From: JANXXV01 sp038230275
GTDB lineage: Bacteria; Acidobacteriota; Terriglobia; Bryobacterales; Bryobacteraceae
Assembly (NCBI GenBank): GCA_038230275.1
Contig: JBBRNO010000021.1
Location: forward strand, 1-64,000
Reading direction: 5' to 3'
Length of the DNA: 64,000 nt
The position numbers and the translations under genes are program-made. The first letter of the stretch is position 1. Each line of letters opens with the position of its first letter. A model generated the notes under the pieces. It searched no databases and was not told where the DNA came from. It worked only from the letters and a program-made list of their open reading frames with translations. Below are positions 14,986 through 24,537 of this stretch, in pieces.

Positions 14986-16221
14986 ATGCGTTTTCTTCTC
15001 TTCCTTCTTTGTCTGCCGATGTTCGCGGAAGTGCCTGGGTTCAATGGCAAGCCGATTACAACCGACGACCGTATCTCCCTATACCAAGGTTGGGTGGCGG
15101 GCGATCCGGCAAACATTGCCAATCAAAATCTTCTGGCTGGAGCTTACATTCAGAAGACTCGCGAGACCACCGATTTCAGTTATCTGGACCGGGCATCCAA
15201 GATCATCGATAAAATTCTGGCAGGCAAGAACGACTATGAAGCGGCGCGCCTTCGCAATCTGATTGAACTCAACCGGCATCACTTCGCCAAGGTGATTGAG
15301 TATGCCGGGGAGATGACCCGCGCGGCGCCGGGCGATGCGCAAACCTGGGGTTCGCTGGGCGATGCGCTGATGGAATCGGGCCAGTACGAACCGGCACGGG
15401 CGGCGTTCGAGAAGATGCTTTCCATCCGGGCGAATCTGTTCAGCTACAACCGCATGGCCTATTTCCGGTTTATCAACGGCGATGTGGAAGGCGGTATCGC
15501 CATGATGGCCGATGCAGTGAAATCGGGTGCGCGGTATCCGGAGAATCAGTCGTGGTGTTTGGTGGAATTGGGGAATATGTATTTCAAGACGGGGCGCTGG
15601 GCGGAAGCCGGGCAGGCTTACCAGGAGGCCATCGCGCTATTTCCGTCGTCGCACGCGGCCCACGCTGCGCTGGCGGCGGTGCAGGCGGCGCAGGGGAACA
15701 TACCGCAAGCCATTGGCAGTTACAAGCGCGCGCAATCCATCACGCCGATGGTGCAATACGCGGGCGCGCTGCACGATCTCTACCTCGATGCAGGAAAGAA
15801 GACAGAGGCGCGGCAACAGGCGGAGATGGTGGATCTGGTGGCGAAACTGGAAGAGGCGGCCAACCAGAAGGCCAACCGCACGCTGGCGTTGATCTATGCG
15901 AATCAGGATCGAAATCCAGCGAAATCGTTGGAACTGGCTGAGGCCGATTTGCAGGTTCGGCAGGATGTATTCACCTACGACGCCTATGCCTGGGCTTTGT
16001 TCAAGAACAAGCGCTATGACGAAGCGTGGAAAGCTTCCGAACAGGCGATGAAGCGGGGGACGCCGGAGGCGATGTTCTACTATCACGCGGGCATGATTGC
16101 GAATGCGCGCGCTGATGCGACCGCGGCGAAGCAGCTGCTGGAGAAAGCAGTGCAGCTCAACCCCGGGTTCGATATCCGTCAGGCGGCCATCGCGCGAAAA
16201 CTCCTGCTAAGCCTTCAGTAA
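14986..16221 (+). CDS. Secreted TPR-repeat protein
   Basis: 411 residues. A short signal peptide (MRFLLFLLCLPMFAEV) is followed by about eight to ten tetratricopeptide-like repeats, for example 'AQTWGSLGDALMESGQY' near 120, 'CLVELGNMYFKTGRW' near 193 and 'FDIRQAAIARKLLLSL' at the end. TPR solenoids bind other proteins. There is no enzyme motif. No ribosome-binding site is evident because a terminator hairpin ends 12 bases before the ATG, so translation may depend on read-through or on a leaderless start. The pairing with the upstream DUF4331 protein suggests a shared extracytoplasmic role. The end overlaps the convergent pgl gene by 15 bases. Confidence 0.75.
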   Translation: MRFLLFLLCLPMFAEVPGFNGKPITTDDRISLYQGWVAGDPANIANQNLLAGAYIQKTRETTDFSYLDRASKIIDKILAGKNDYEAARLRNLIELNRHHFAKVIEYAGEMTRAAPGDAQTWGSLGDALMESGQYEPARAAFEKMLSIRANLFSYNRMAYFRFINGDVEGGIAMMADAVKSGARYPENQSWCLVELGNMYFKTGRWAEAGQAYQEAIALFPSSHAAHAALAAVQAAQGNIPQAIGSYKRAQSITPMVQYAGALHDLYLDAGKKTEARQQAEMVDLVAKLEEAANQKANRTLALIYANQDRNPAKSLELAEADLQVRQDVFTYDAYAWALFKNKRYDEAWKASEQAMKRGTPEAMFYYHAGMIANARADATAAKQLLEKAVQLNPGFDIRQAAIARKLLLSLQ

Positions 16222-16956
16222 CTTTGCAGCGGGTTGATCCACCAACCAAAGCAGCCGTCCGTCTACCGGACGAATCAACTGCGCAGGCAATTGTTCCGGT
16301 TCGAACGGACCTTCGAGGACGCTCTTCAATGCGGGTGCCTTGTCCTCTCCACTCACCAGGAAGACAACTGCGGCGGCGTTATTCAACACGCGCGCGGTCA
16401 TGGTGATGCGCTCCGTATCGAACTTGCCAACCCAATTGCACACCACCAGATGTTCCTGCTCATGAAGTGCCTTGGTGCCCGGGAACAGCGACGCTGTGTG
16501 GCCGTCCGGGCCCATGCCCAGCAGTACGAGGTCAAAGCGCGGAAGTTGCCGTTCCCCCAAATGGAAATGGTCAATCAAACTGCGTTCGTACTCTTCCGCC
16601 GCCGCGTCGGTATCTTCGATTTCGCCTTTGATACGCCAGATCCGCTTCGGGTCGATTGACAGTTTCGATAGCAGTGTTTCCTGCGCCATGCGAAAATTAC
16701 TGTCGGGATGATCTGGGGGGACGTGCCGTTCATCTCCCCAAAAAAAGTTGGTCTTCTTCCACTGCACTTGCGCGCGAAGCGCTTCATCGGAAACCAGAAG
16801 GGAGAACAAGCCTCTGGGCGTGGAGCCGCCGGAAAGAGCGACGTTGAACACGCCCCGGTCTTCCAGGGAATCCTTGGCAGCGCGAACAAACTCCTCCGCA
16901 CCGCGGCGGAAGAGTTCATTCGTGCCGGCCAGTATGTGAAGCTCGCGGCCGCTCAT
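16207..16956 (-). CDS. pgl: 6-phosphogluconolactonase
   Basis: 249 residues, normal for the DevB/Pgl type. 'VALSGGSTPRGLFSLL' near residue 38, 'FFWGDERHVPPDHPDSNFRM' near 70 and 'LLGMGPDGHTASLFPG' near 145 are the expected substrate-site motifs, with the catalytic His in the last one. The enzyme hydrolyses 6-phosphogluconolactone to 6-phosphogluconate, the second step of the oxidative pentose phosphate pathway. It is the last gene of a seven-gene minus-strand pathway operon and starts directly after the gnd stop. The 3' end overlaps the TPR gene on the other strand. Confidence 0.95.
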   Translation of the reverse strand: MSGRELHILAGTNELFRRGAEEFVRAAKDSLEDRGVFNVALSGGSTPRGLFSLLVSDEALRAQVQWKKTNFFWGDERHVPPDHPDSNFRMAQETLLSKLSIDPKRIWRIKGEIEDTDAAAEEYERSLIDHFHLGERQLPRFDLVLLGMGPDGHTASLFPGTKALHEQEHLVVCNWVGKFDTERITMTARVLNNAAAVVFLVSGEDKAPALKSVLEGPFEPEQLPAQLIRPVDGRLLWLVDQPAAKLLKA

Positions 16957-17976
16957 CTAACCGCCGGCGGCACGTTCTACGTGGCCGCCGAACTGGAAGC
17001 GCATGGCCGAGAGTAGCTTTTCGGCGAAATCGTCTTCACCGCGTGAACTGAATCGTTGGTAGAGGGCAGCGCTCAAGACAGGCACCGGCGCCGATTCATC
17101 AATGGCCGCCGTGATGGTCCAGCGGCCTTCGCCGGAATCGGAGACGCGTCCGGAGAAATTCTCCAGGTTCGGCGATTCCAGTAGTGCGATGGCGGTGAGA
17201 TCCAGCAGCCAGGAAGCAACCACGCTGCCACGCCGCCACACCTCGGTAATGTCAGGCAGATTGAAATCGTACTGATAATGTTCCGGGTTGCGAAGCGGAG
17301 TGGTTTCGGCATCCACGGTGCGGGCGGTCTTCCCGACGTTCGCTTTCTTCAGGATGTTCATACCTTCGCCGTATGCTGCCATCAGGCCGTATTCAATGCC
17401 GTTGTGCACCATTTTTACGAAGTGGCCGCCGCCGGAAGGGCCGCAATGCAGATAGCCCTCTTCCGCCGTTCCCGCCACATTCTCACGCCCTGGAGTGCGC
17501 GGGACATCTCCGCGGCCGGGAGCCAGGGTTTTGAAGATCGGGTCCAAGTGTTGCACTGTTTCCAGGTCGCCGCCAATCATCTGGCAGTAGCCGCGTTCCA
17601 TGCCCCAGATGCCTCCGCTGGTGCCGACATCCACATAGTGAATTCCGTGTGTGGCCAGTTCCTTGGCGCGGCGAATGTCGTCGATGTAATACGAGTTTCC
17701 ACCGTCGATCAGAATGTCGCCGGGTTTCATCAACACGGAGATCAAGCCGATCATGTGATCGACTGCCGCGGCCGGAACCATCATCCATACGGCGCGCTGT
17801 CCGCTTAACTTACTGAGCATGTCTTCCAAGGACGTTGCGCCAACCGCACCTTCTTTCGCCAAAGCGTCCACACTTGCCGCGTTCGTATCAAACACGACGC
17901 ATTCATGTCCACCATGCAAGAGACGGCGAACCATATTCGCACCCATTCGGCCCAGGCCGATCATTCCGATTTGCAT
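16957..17976 (-). CDS. gnd: 6-phosphogluconate dehydrogenase, decarboxylating, short form
   Basis: 339 residues, the shorter NAD-preferring (YqeC/GndA-like) type rather than the 470-residue form. The N-terminal Rossmann motif is 'GMIGLGRMGANMVRRL'; 'IDGGNSYYIDDI' near 92 and 'CGPSGGGHFVKMVHNGIEY' near 176 carry the substrate and catalytic Lys/Asn residues. It oxidises 6-phosphogluconate to ribulose 5-phosphate and carbon dioxide. The stop directly abuts the pgl ATG. Upstream is a 143-base gap containing a 17-base tandem repeat, the widest gap in the operon. The cofactor preference is an inference from length only. Confidence 0.92.
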   Translation of the reverse strand: MQIGMIGLGRMGANMVRRLLHGGHECVVFDTNAASVDALAKEGAVGATSLEDMLSKLSGQRAVWMMVPAAAVDHMIGLISVLMKPGDILIDGGNSYYIDDIRRAKELATHGIHYVDVGTSGGIWGMERGYCQMIGGDLETVQHLDPIFKTLAPGRGDVPRTPGRENVAGTAEEGYLHCGPSGGGHFVKMVHNGIEYGLMAAYGEGMNILKKANVGKTARTVDAETTPLRNPEHYQYDFNLPDITEVWRRGSVVASWLLDLTAIALLESPNLENFSGRVSDSGEGRWTITAAIDESAPVPVLSAALYQRFSSRGEDDFAEKLLSAMRFQFGGHVERAAGG

Positions 17977-18037
17977 TGCCAGTTGCTCCTTGAGATGACT
18001 TTGTGCTTTTGTAAATTTTGGTGTACCGCTCCCTCAC

Positions 18038-18113
18038 GGTCGCGGCGTGGAAACGGTCGCGGCGTGGAAACGGTCGCGGCGTGGAAACGCACGCGGCGTG
18101 GAAACGCACGCGA
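18038..18113. repeat. 17-bp tandem direct repeat between tal/pgi and gnd
   Basis: Three identical units (GGTCGCGGCGTGGAAAC) at 18038-18054, 18055-18071 and 18072-18088, a fourth with GT changed to CA at positions 2-3 (18089-18105), and a partial fifth. Each contains GCGTGGAAACG, able to form a tiny stem, so the intercistronic RNA could be structured. There are no spacers, so it is not a CRISPR array. Confidence 0.9.
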
Positions 18114-18119
18114 GCATTT

Positions 18120-20981
18120 CTAATCAGGTACCAGTGCCGTTTTCATCGCTGCCGCAAGCGTACTGAGTCCCGCCGAAATATCGGGACCGATGTGGACGCG
18201 TAAGGCGCGGCGGCCCCGCTCCGATAGCACTTCAAAATCGCCACGCGCCTGCGCGGACTTCACGACGCCAAAAGTAAAGGTCTGTCCGGGCACCGGCAGG
18301 TCGCTGGCATCGTCACAAGTAATTTGCAGAAAGACTCCGCTGTTGGGTCCGCCTTTGTAGGCCTGTCCGGTGGAATGCAGGAAGCGGGGTCCGAAGCCCA
18401 GGCAGGTGGCCACGCGCTTGGTGTCGCGCACGGAATGACGCATGGATTGCAACGACTGCTCGTGCGCGTCATTCATTTCGATGTAACCGAGAATTGCGAA
18501 ATAGTCGCCCGTGCTTAGCCTGTTGAGATGGGCCTTCAGGTATCCGGTAAGAGTCTGATCGGCGCCAGCGGCGCTCTTCAATGCCGCCGCGTTCGCGGGG
18601 TCGGTGAAGAGCTGGACTCCGCTATCGGTAAGGATCGGGCTCTCCGCAGGGAGCGTGCCCTTTGCCTCATATTCGGAGGTCAACTTCTTGGTGGCGATTT
18701 TGCTTGCTTCCACGTCGGGCTGATTGAAGGCGTTGATACCGAGGATGGAGCCGGCGGTAGCGGTGGCGATTTCCCAACGGAAAAACTCTTCGCCCAGATC
18801 ATAGATGTCGTCCACGGCAATGCGGACCACGGGGTGCCCCGCTTGCTCCAGCGCGTTGATGGCGGCGTCTTGCGCCGCATCGGGCGCGGATTCCAGACGA
18901 AGGTAGGCGAATACCCGATCGTTGCCGTAGACCGCCGGCGCGCCCAAATGTTCGCGATCCACCGGAATGAGACCTCTACCGATCTTTCCGGTAGATTCGG
19001 CCAACAGCTGTTCCAGCCACGCGCCGAGATCCGCGATTCCCGGCGATGGAATGATGGTTACCTTGTCGCGGCCCTGTTTCCCCGCGACGCCCAACACGAT
19101 GCCGAGCACCACTCCGGGATTCTGTTCCACGGCAACCGTGGGCCCACACGCGTGCACCATTTCTTCGGTGGCGTTCAGAAATTTGGGAAGATCCACACCC
19201 ATAATTGCGGCGGGCACCATACCGAAGTTAGACAACGCCGAATAGCGGCCGCCAATGCTGGAGAGACCGTAAAAAATGTGCCGGAACTTATCGCGTTCCG
19301 CCACTTTTTGCATATTCGAGCCGGGGTCGGTGATGGCGATGAAGCGCTTGGATGCTTCCTCTGCACCAACCGTCTCCTTCATACGCTCAAAGAAATATTG
19401 CTTGAAGATATTGGGCTCCAGCGTGCCGCCCGATTTGCTGGACACGATACAGATGGTGCTGGCGAGATCGATCTTCTTCTCGAGAGCGCGGATTTGCGCC
19501 GGATCGGTAGAATCCAGAACGTGGAGTTCGGGATGCCCTGGGATTACGCCGAAGGTGATGCGCATTACTTCCGGACAAAGGCTGGAACCGCCCATACCCA
19601 GTAACAGCGCGTGCTTGAATCCCTTGGTGTCCTGGGCGATGTCGATCAAGGGCTGGAGGTGCGCGATTTGATCGTCAATGATACCGAGCCACCCCAACCA
19701 CTTAGATTCATCTTCGCCCGTCCAAAGCGACGCATCCCCACGCCACAACGCCTGCGCCTTGTTGCTTGCGCTCCACTCACCGATCGACGATGTGACCGCG
19801 GCGGCGATATCCGGAGGCAGCTTGTAGGATTGGCTATTGATCTTCGCGGCACCTGCGCTTGCGCCGGCAGTGGCCGCCAGCAGCCGGTCGAAGGCGTCTA
19901 CGAACTGCTGCAAGCCGTCTACCAGCAACTTGTCAGTCACCGCTTTCATGGAAATGCCGGCCTGTTCCAGTGAGGCCATGGTGGCGGCGGCTGCCGGCAC
20001 ATTTTCCGAAATGCTGGCGCGCAACGATCCATGATTGCGGAACGCATCGAAAGTAGCGGGCGGTATGGTGTTCACCGTGTCGTTGCCAATCAACTCGTCG
20101 ATGTAAATTACGTCGCTGTACTTGGGATTTTTTGAGCTTGTGCTGGCCCAGAGGACGCGCTGGCTTTGAGCGCCGGCTTCCGCCAGTGCATTCCAGCGCG
20201 CTCCGCTGAAGAGCTCTTCATACTTTGCGTACGTGAGCTTCGCGTTGGCGATGGCTACCTTGCCTTCAATGCTTTCGAGCAGCGCCCGTTCGCCGGCGTC
20301 CGCGGTAGCCTTTAACCTGGCGGCGATGGTGTTATCGATTGCCGTGTCAATGCGGCTGATGAAGAAGCTGGCAACGCTGGCGATGCCGCTGACTTTCTCG
20401 CCGCGCGCTGCCCTGGCTTCCAACCCGGAGATGTACGCTTCGGCAACCTTTTCATAGGCGGCCTGCGAGAAAAGCAGCGTTACGTTGATATTGATGCCTT
20501 CGCTTATCAACTGCTGAACGGCGGGGATTCCTTCGGCGGTTGCGGGCACTTTTACCATCAGGTTAGGCCGGGATACCGCCTTCCACAGCCGTCGCGCTTC
20601 TTCGATGGTGCCTTGCGTATCGTGAGAGAGTAGCGGCGAAACTTCCAGACTGACGTAGCCATCGCGGCCTTTCGATTCGTCGTAGACCGTGCGCAGAATA
20701 TCAGCGACGCCTTGTACGTCGCGGATGGCGATCTTCTCGTAAAGGTCTTTCGCCGAGAGGCCGGCTAGTGTTGGGTCTTCCAGCATGTCGCGATAGTCGG
20801 TGCTTCCGGTGATGGCTTTTTCGAAGATCGCCGGGTTCGACGTGATGCCGCGCAAGCCGTCTTCCACGATCAGCCGTTTCAGCTCGCCGCTGGTGATCAG
20901 CGTCCGGCGAATGTAATCGAGCCAAACCGATTGCCCGTAGGACAACAGGCCTTGTAGCGGATTTACTGTTTTTGGACTCAT
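18120..20981 (-). CDS. Bifunctional transaldolase / glucose-6-phosphate isomerase fusion
   Basis: 953 residues from the ATG at 20981, which has GAGGGA upstream; the frame extends further but with no domain match. Residues 1-370 are transaldolase: 'RGITSNPAIFEKAI' near 44, 'LEVSPLLSHDT' near 112 and Lys144 in 'LMVKVPAT' as the Schiff-base lysine. Residues 400-953 are glucose-6-phosphate isomerase with its SIS folds: 'LLGMGGSSLCPEVM', 'VSSKSGGTLEPN', 'YSALSNFGMVPAAI' and, at the end, 'GFGPRFLHSTGQAYKGGP'. It links the non-oxidative pentose phosphate pathway to glycolysis, turning over sedoheptulose 7-phosphate and interconverting glucose and fructose 6-phosphates. Such fusions are known in a few bacterial groups. 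It lies 25 bases after rpiB. Confidence 0.93.
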   Translation of the reverse strand: MSPKTVNPLQGLLSYGQSVWLDYIRRTLITSGELKRLIVEDGLRGITSNPAIFEKAITGSTDYRDMLEDPTLAGLSAKDLYEKIAIRDVQGVADILRTVYDESKGRDGYVSLEVSPLLSHDTQGTIEEARRLWKAVSRPNLMVKVPATAEGIPAVQQLISEGININVTLLFSQAAYEKVAEAYISGLEARAARGEKVSGIASVASFFISRIDTAIDNTIAARLKATADAGERALLESIEGKVAIANAKLTYAKYEELFSGARWNALAEAGAQSQRVLWASTSSKNPKYSDVIYIDELIGNDTVNTIPPATFDAFRNHGSLRASISENVPAAAATMASLEQAGISMKAVTDKLLVDGLQQFVDAFDRLLAATAGASAGAAKINSQSYKLPPDIAAAVTSSIGEWSASNKAQALWRGDASLWTGEDESKWLGWLGIIDDQIAHLQPLIDIAQDTKGFKHALLLGMGGSSLCPEVMRITFGVIPGHPELHVLDSTDPAQIRALEKKIDLASTICIVSSKSGGTLEPNIFKQYFFERMKETVGAEEASKRFIAITDPGSNMQKVAERDKFRHIFYGLSSIGGRYSALSNFGMVPAAIMGVDLPKFLNATEEMVHACGPTVAVEQNPGVVLGIVLGVAGKQGRDKVTIIPSPGIADLGAWLEQLLAESTGKIGRGLIPVDREHLGAPAVYGNDRVFAYLRLESAPDAAQDAAINALEQAGHPVVRIAVDDIYDLGEEFFRWEIATATAGSILGINAFNQPDVEASKIATKKLTSEYEAKGTLPAESPILTDSGVQLFTDPANAAALKSAAGADQTLTGYLKAHLNRLSTGDYFAILGYIEMNDAHEQSLQSMRHSVRDTKRVATCLGFGPRFLHSTGQAYKGGPNSGVFLQITCDDASDLPVPGQTFTFGVVKSAQARGDFEVLSERGRRALRVHIGPDISAGLSTLAAAMKTALVPD

Positions 20982-21006
20982 ATAATTCCCTCGTTCCCTG
21001 ACGATA

Positions 21007-21453
21007 TCAGTTGGATTCTTCAATTGCGTGAATTTTGGCGAGCCTGCGGACATGGCGCTCTTCGGCGGTGAAGTTCGCATGGACGTAGGCGCGAACCAGT
21101 TCCTTGGCCATCTCTTCTCCGATGACACGCCCACCCAGAACCAGTACGTTCATGTCGTCGTGTTCCACGCCCTGATGCGCGGAGTATGTATCGTGACAGA
21201 GGCCGGCGCGGATGCCGCGAAACTTGTTGGCGGCCACGGAGGCGCCCACTCCGCTACCGCAAATGAGAATTCCGCGATTGACACTGCCGTCCAGAATTGG
21301 CTTTGCGACGGCGGCGGCATAGTCGGGATAGTCTACCGGGGCGGTATCGTGCGTTCCCACATCCAACACCTGGTGCCCCAGGGAGGTGAGGAACTGCTGG
21401 ATGTGCTCCTTCAGTTCAAAGCCGGCATGATCGGACCCAAGCACAATGTTCAT
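21007..21453 (-). CDS. rpiB: Ribose-5-phosphate isomerase B
   Basis: 148 residues from ATG 21453, which is the standard N-terminus ('MNIVLGSDHAGFELKEHI'); the open frame upstream is inside tkt and not real. The active-site 'GILICGSGVGASVAANKFRG' near 61 and 'CHDTYSAHQGVEHDDMNVL' near 86 carry the catalytic Cys, Thr and His residues. It interconverts ribose 5-phosphate and ribulose 5-phosphate in the cytosol. Two bases separate the tkt stop from this ATG, so the genes are translated in series. Confidence 0.93.
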   Translation of the reverse strand: MNIVLGSDHAGFELKEHIQQFLTSLGHQVLDVGTHDTAPVDYPDYAAAVAKPILDGSVNRGILICGSGVGASVAANKFRGIRAGLCHDTYSAHQGVEHDDMNVLVLGGRVIGEEMAKELVRAYVHANFTAEERHVRRLAKIHAIEESN

Positions 21454-21455
21454 GG

Positions 21456-23531
21456 TTAGCTCCCTTGTGCCAGTTGCGCTTTGGCCGCCGTTACCACTTT
21501 GGCCTTGGTGAATCCGAAAGCCTCTTGCAGCACTTTGAGCGGAGCCGACGCGCCGAAGGTAGTCATGCCAAGAATGGATCCGGTAAGCCCGGTGTAGCGC
21601 GCCCAGCCTAAAGTGGACGCCTGCTCCACGGCAACCCTGGCTGTGATGGAAGGGGGAAGAACGCTTTCCCGATATTCCTGCGACTGGTGTTCGAACAGCT
21701 CCCAGGACGGCATACTGACCACACGGGCCTGAATGCCTTCCGACTTGAGTTCCTCGTAGGCATCCACGCACAACGACACTTCGCTGCCGGTGCCGATGAG
21801 AATCACATCCGGTTTGCCGCCTTCCGCGTCGGCTACGATGTAGGCGCCGCGGGCCACGCCGGCTGCGGAAGCATACTTTGTCCGGTCGAGCGTGGGCAGT
21901 GGCTGGCGGGTGAGAATCAGAGCGACTGGTTGGCGCGGCGTGGTCATGATTACCCGCCATGCTTCCACCACTTCATTCGCGTCCGCGGGGCGGAGGACGA
22001 TCAGATGCGGGACGGCGCGCAGCGAGACCAATTGCTCAATGGGCTGGTGCGTGGGCCCATCCTCACCAACGCCAATGGAATCGTGGGTGAAGATATGAGT
22101 GACGGGAATCTCCATCAGCGCGCTTAGCCGGATGGCGCCGCGGGCGTAGTCGCTGAAGATCAGGAAGCCGGAACCGAACGGCCGCAGTTTCGATACGGCG
22201 AGCCCGTTGAGAATGGAACCCATGGCGTGCTCGCGAACGCCGAAATGCAGATTGCGGCCGCCGTAGCTGTTCGCCTGGAAATCACCCGCACCTTCGAAAG
22301 TAAGCCGGGTCTTGGTGGACGGCGTCAAATCGGCGGAGCCGCCAATCAGCCACGGCACGTTTTTCGCAATCGCGTTCTGCACCTTGTTGGAAGAGTCGCG
22401 GCCGGCAAGGCCCTTCGCATCGGGCGGAAACACGGGCAGGTCCTTGTCCCAACCCTTAGGCAGCTCGCGGGATTGAATCTGGTTCAATTCGTCCGCCAGT
22501 TCCGGGTATTCCTTGCTGTATGCCTGGACGGACAGATCCCAAGCCTCACGTGTCTTTCGGCCGCGCGCCCCAATGCCGTTGGCGAAGTTCTCGTAGACTC
22601 CGTCCGGCACCAGAAACTTGGCATCCTCCGGCCAGCCGTATGCCCGCTTGGTCAGCTTGATCTCTTCTTCACCAAGCGGTTCGCCATGCGCGGCGCTTGT
22701 ATCCTGCTTGTTGGGGGAACCAAAGCCGATCTGGCTGTGCACAATAATCAAGGTGGGGCGATCGGCAGTTGTCTCCGCCGCGCGGATGGTGGACTCAATC
22801 ACGCTCAGATCGTTCGCGTCGTTGACCTCCAGAACTTCCCAGCCGTAGGCGGCGAACCTGGCTGCCACATTTTCCGTGAACGCCAGTTCCGTATGGCCTT
22901 CAATGGTGACGCGATTGCTGTCGTAGATCCAACAGAGGTTTCCCAGCTTGAGATGCCCCGCCAGCGAGGCGGCTTCACTGGAAACGCCTTCCATCAGGCA
23001 GCCATCGCCACAAATGGAGTAGACGTTGTAGTCGAACAAAGTGAAGCCGGGTTTGTTATAACGCGAGGCCATCCACTTGCCCGCTATGGCCATGCCGACG
23101 CTGTTGGCTAGGCCCTGCCCCAACGGCCCAGTGGTAGTTTCCACGCCGGAGGTCCAGCGATATTCGGGATGCCCGGCGCAACGGCTCTTGTGCTGGCGGA
23201 AGCTCTTGATGTCATCGAGGGAAACCGAGGGCTGCCCGAGGATTTCGTAATCGGGATCCACGGTCTTGACGCCGGTCAAGTGGAGCATGGAATACAGCAG
23301 CATGGAGGCGTGGCCGGCGGAGAGCACGAAGCGGTCGCGATTGGGCCAGATGGGATCTTGCGGATCGAATCGGAGCACGCGCTGCCACAGACAATAAGCG
23401 GTGGGCGCCATGCCCATCGGCGTTCCGGGATGGCCTGAATTCGCCTTCTGAATCGCGTCAATCGCCAATGTCCGGATGGTATTGACACTGAGTTGATCGA
23501 TATTGATTTCGGCCGTAGCCCCTGTCGACAT
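21456..23531 (-). CDS. tkt: Transketolase
   Basis: 691 residues, full length. 'NSGHPGTPMGMAPTAYCLW' near residue 30, 'GPLGQGLANSVGMAIAGK' near 135, the thiamine-diphosphate motif beginning 'GDGCLMEGVSSEAASLAGH' near 173, and 'THDSIGVGEDGPTHQPIEQL' near 480 are all present. It transfers two-carbon units between sugar phosphates using thiamine diphosphate and a divalent metal. It is the third gene of the zwf operon and ends two bases before rpiB. AGGAGGAA lies six bases before the ATG. Confidence 0.95.
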   Translation of the reverse strand: MSTGATAEINIDQLSVNTIRTLAIDAIQKANSGHPGTPMGMAPTAYCLWQRVLRFDPQDPIWPNRDRFVLSAGHASMLLYSMLHLTGVKTVDPDYEILGQPSVSLDDIKSFRQHKSRCAGHPEYRWTSGVETTTGPLGQGLANSVGMAIAGKWMASRYNKPGFTLFDYNVYSICGDGCLMEGVSSEAASLAGHLKLGNLCWIYDSNRVTIEGHTELAFTENVAARFAAYGWEVLEVNDANDLSVIESTIRAAETTADRPTLIIVHSQIGFGSPNKQDTSAAHGEPLGEEEIKLTKRAYGWPEDAKFLVPDGVYENFANGIGARGRKTREAWDLSVQAYSKEYPELADELNQIQSRELPKGWDKDLPVFPPDAKGLAGRDSSNKVQNAIAKNVPWLIGGSADLTPSTKTRLTFEGAGDFQANSYGGRNLHFGVREHAMGSILNGLAVSKLRPFGSGFLIFSDYARGAIRLSALMEIPVTHIFTHDSIGVGEDGPTHQPIEQLVSLRAVPHLIVLRPADANEVVEAWRVIMTTPRQPVALILTRQPLPTLDRTKYASAAGVARGAYIVADAEGGKPDVILIGTGSEVSLCVDAYEELKSEGIQARVVSMPSWELFEHQSQEYRESVLPPSITARVAVEQASTLGWARYTGLTGSILGMTTFGASAPLKVLQEAFGFTKAKVVTAAKAQLAQGS

Positions 23532-23559
23532 AGTTCCTCCTGCGGAACAATCCTGCTGT

Positions 23560-24537
23560 CTAATAACCCGATAAACCGACTCGCGCCGCGCCCAACAGAG
23601 CGGTCTTGTCGTTTGTAATTACGCGAACGGGGATGGAGCGCATCAAGGCGCCGATTCTTCCCTTATCCCAAAACGCTTCCATGAAATCCGGCTCGCAGAG
23701 TTTCGGCAGAATCTTGGGGCCAATACCCCCACCGATATATAATCCGCCAATAGCCATTATCTTCAATGCCAAATTACCGGCCTCCGCTCCGTAAATGGAG
23801 ACGAAGATCCGCAGCGCTTGCTCGCTAATGGCGGACGTGCCGTCGAGGGCTGACTTGCCGATCACCGCGGACGCGTCACCGTTTGCGAGTTGTTCTTTCA
23901 GCCAGTCCGGTTCGGCCGCGCGGCCGGTGTCGCGAAGGAAATTGTAAATGTTGTGCAGACCCGGGCCGGAAAGAACCCGTTCATAACTGACGTGGTCAAA
24001 GCGCGGCAGAAGATAACGTAGCAGTTCGATTTCAAGCTCGTTGCGGGGAGCAAAATCCGCGTGCCCGCCTTCGGAAGGGAAGGGCCTGTGTTTCCCGTTT
24101 TCAAACACAAGCCCGGCTTCCCCCAAGCCCGTGCCGGCGGAGATCAAGGCGTAATTACCCTGCTGCCCTGGCGTTCCTTCACTCAGGACGGTGAAATCCG
24201 CCGCATCCAGTTCCGCAATCCCGTAGGCGTTCGCTTCCAGATCGTTCAGCAGCCGGACAGAAGGCAGGCCAAGCCGCCGCGCGACGTTGACCTCACTCAC
24301 TACCCACGGAAGATTGGGAGTTTCGCAAATGCCGTTGCGTACCGGCCCGGCGATTCCGAAGCAGGCGTTCGTCAGCGAAAACCTGTGCTTTTCGACGTAG
24401 GCGACCGCGATCTCTTCCAAGCCCGCGTGTTGCGCGCTGTGGAAGATTTCAATATTCAGGGGCTTGAGCACGGGCGAAGCATCGTCAAAAACTGCCAGCC
24501 GCGTGTTGGTGCCCCCAATATCTCCCGCCAGAATCAT
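23560..24537 (-). CDS. glk: Glucokinase
   Basis: 325 residues from ATG 24537, which overlaps the zwf stop in an ATGA. The phosphate motif 'GDIGGTNTRLAVF' is near residue 6, 'LLNDLEANAYGI' with the catalytic Asp near 97, 'ISAGTGLGEAGLV' near 132, and 'GGLYIGGGIGPKILP' near 270. The family is the ROK-free GlcK type, like E. coli Glk. It phosphorylates glucose to glucose 6-phosphate, feeding the zwf product. Longer starts inside zwf lack any match. Confidence 0.93.
   Translation of the reverse strand: MILAGDIGGTNTRLAVFDDASPVLKPLNIEIFHSAQHAGLEEIAVAYVEKHRFSLTNACFGIAGPVRNGICETPNLPWVVSEVNVARRLGLPSVRLLNDLEANAYGIAELDAADFTVLSEGTPGQQGNYALISAGTGLGEAGLVFENGKHRPFPSEGGHADFAPRNELEIELLRYLLPRFDHVSYERVLSGPGLHNIYNFLRDTGRAAEPDWLKEQLANGDASAVIGKSALDGTSAISEQALRIFVSIYGAEAGNLALKIMAIGGLYIGGGIGPKILPKLCEPDFMEAFWDKGRIGALMRSIPVRVITNDKTALLGAARVGLSGY

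Noticed and set aside
18038..18113. CRISPR array
   Set aside because: The 17-base units are contiguous with no unique spacers, and no cas genes are near.
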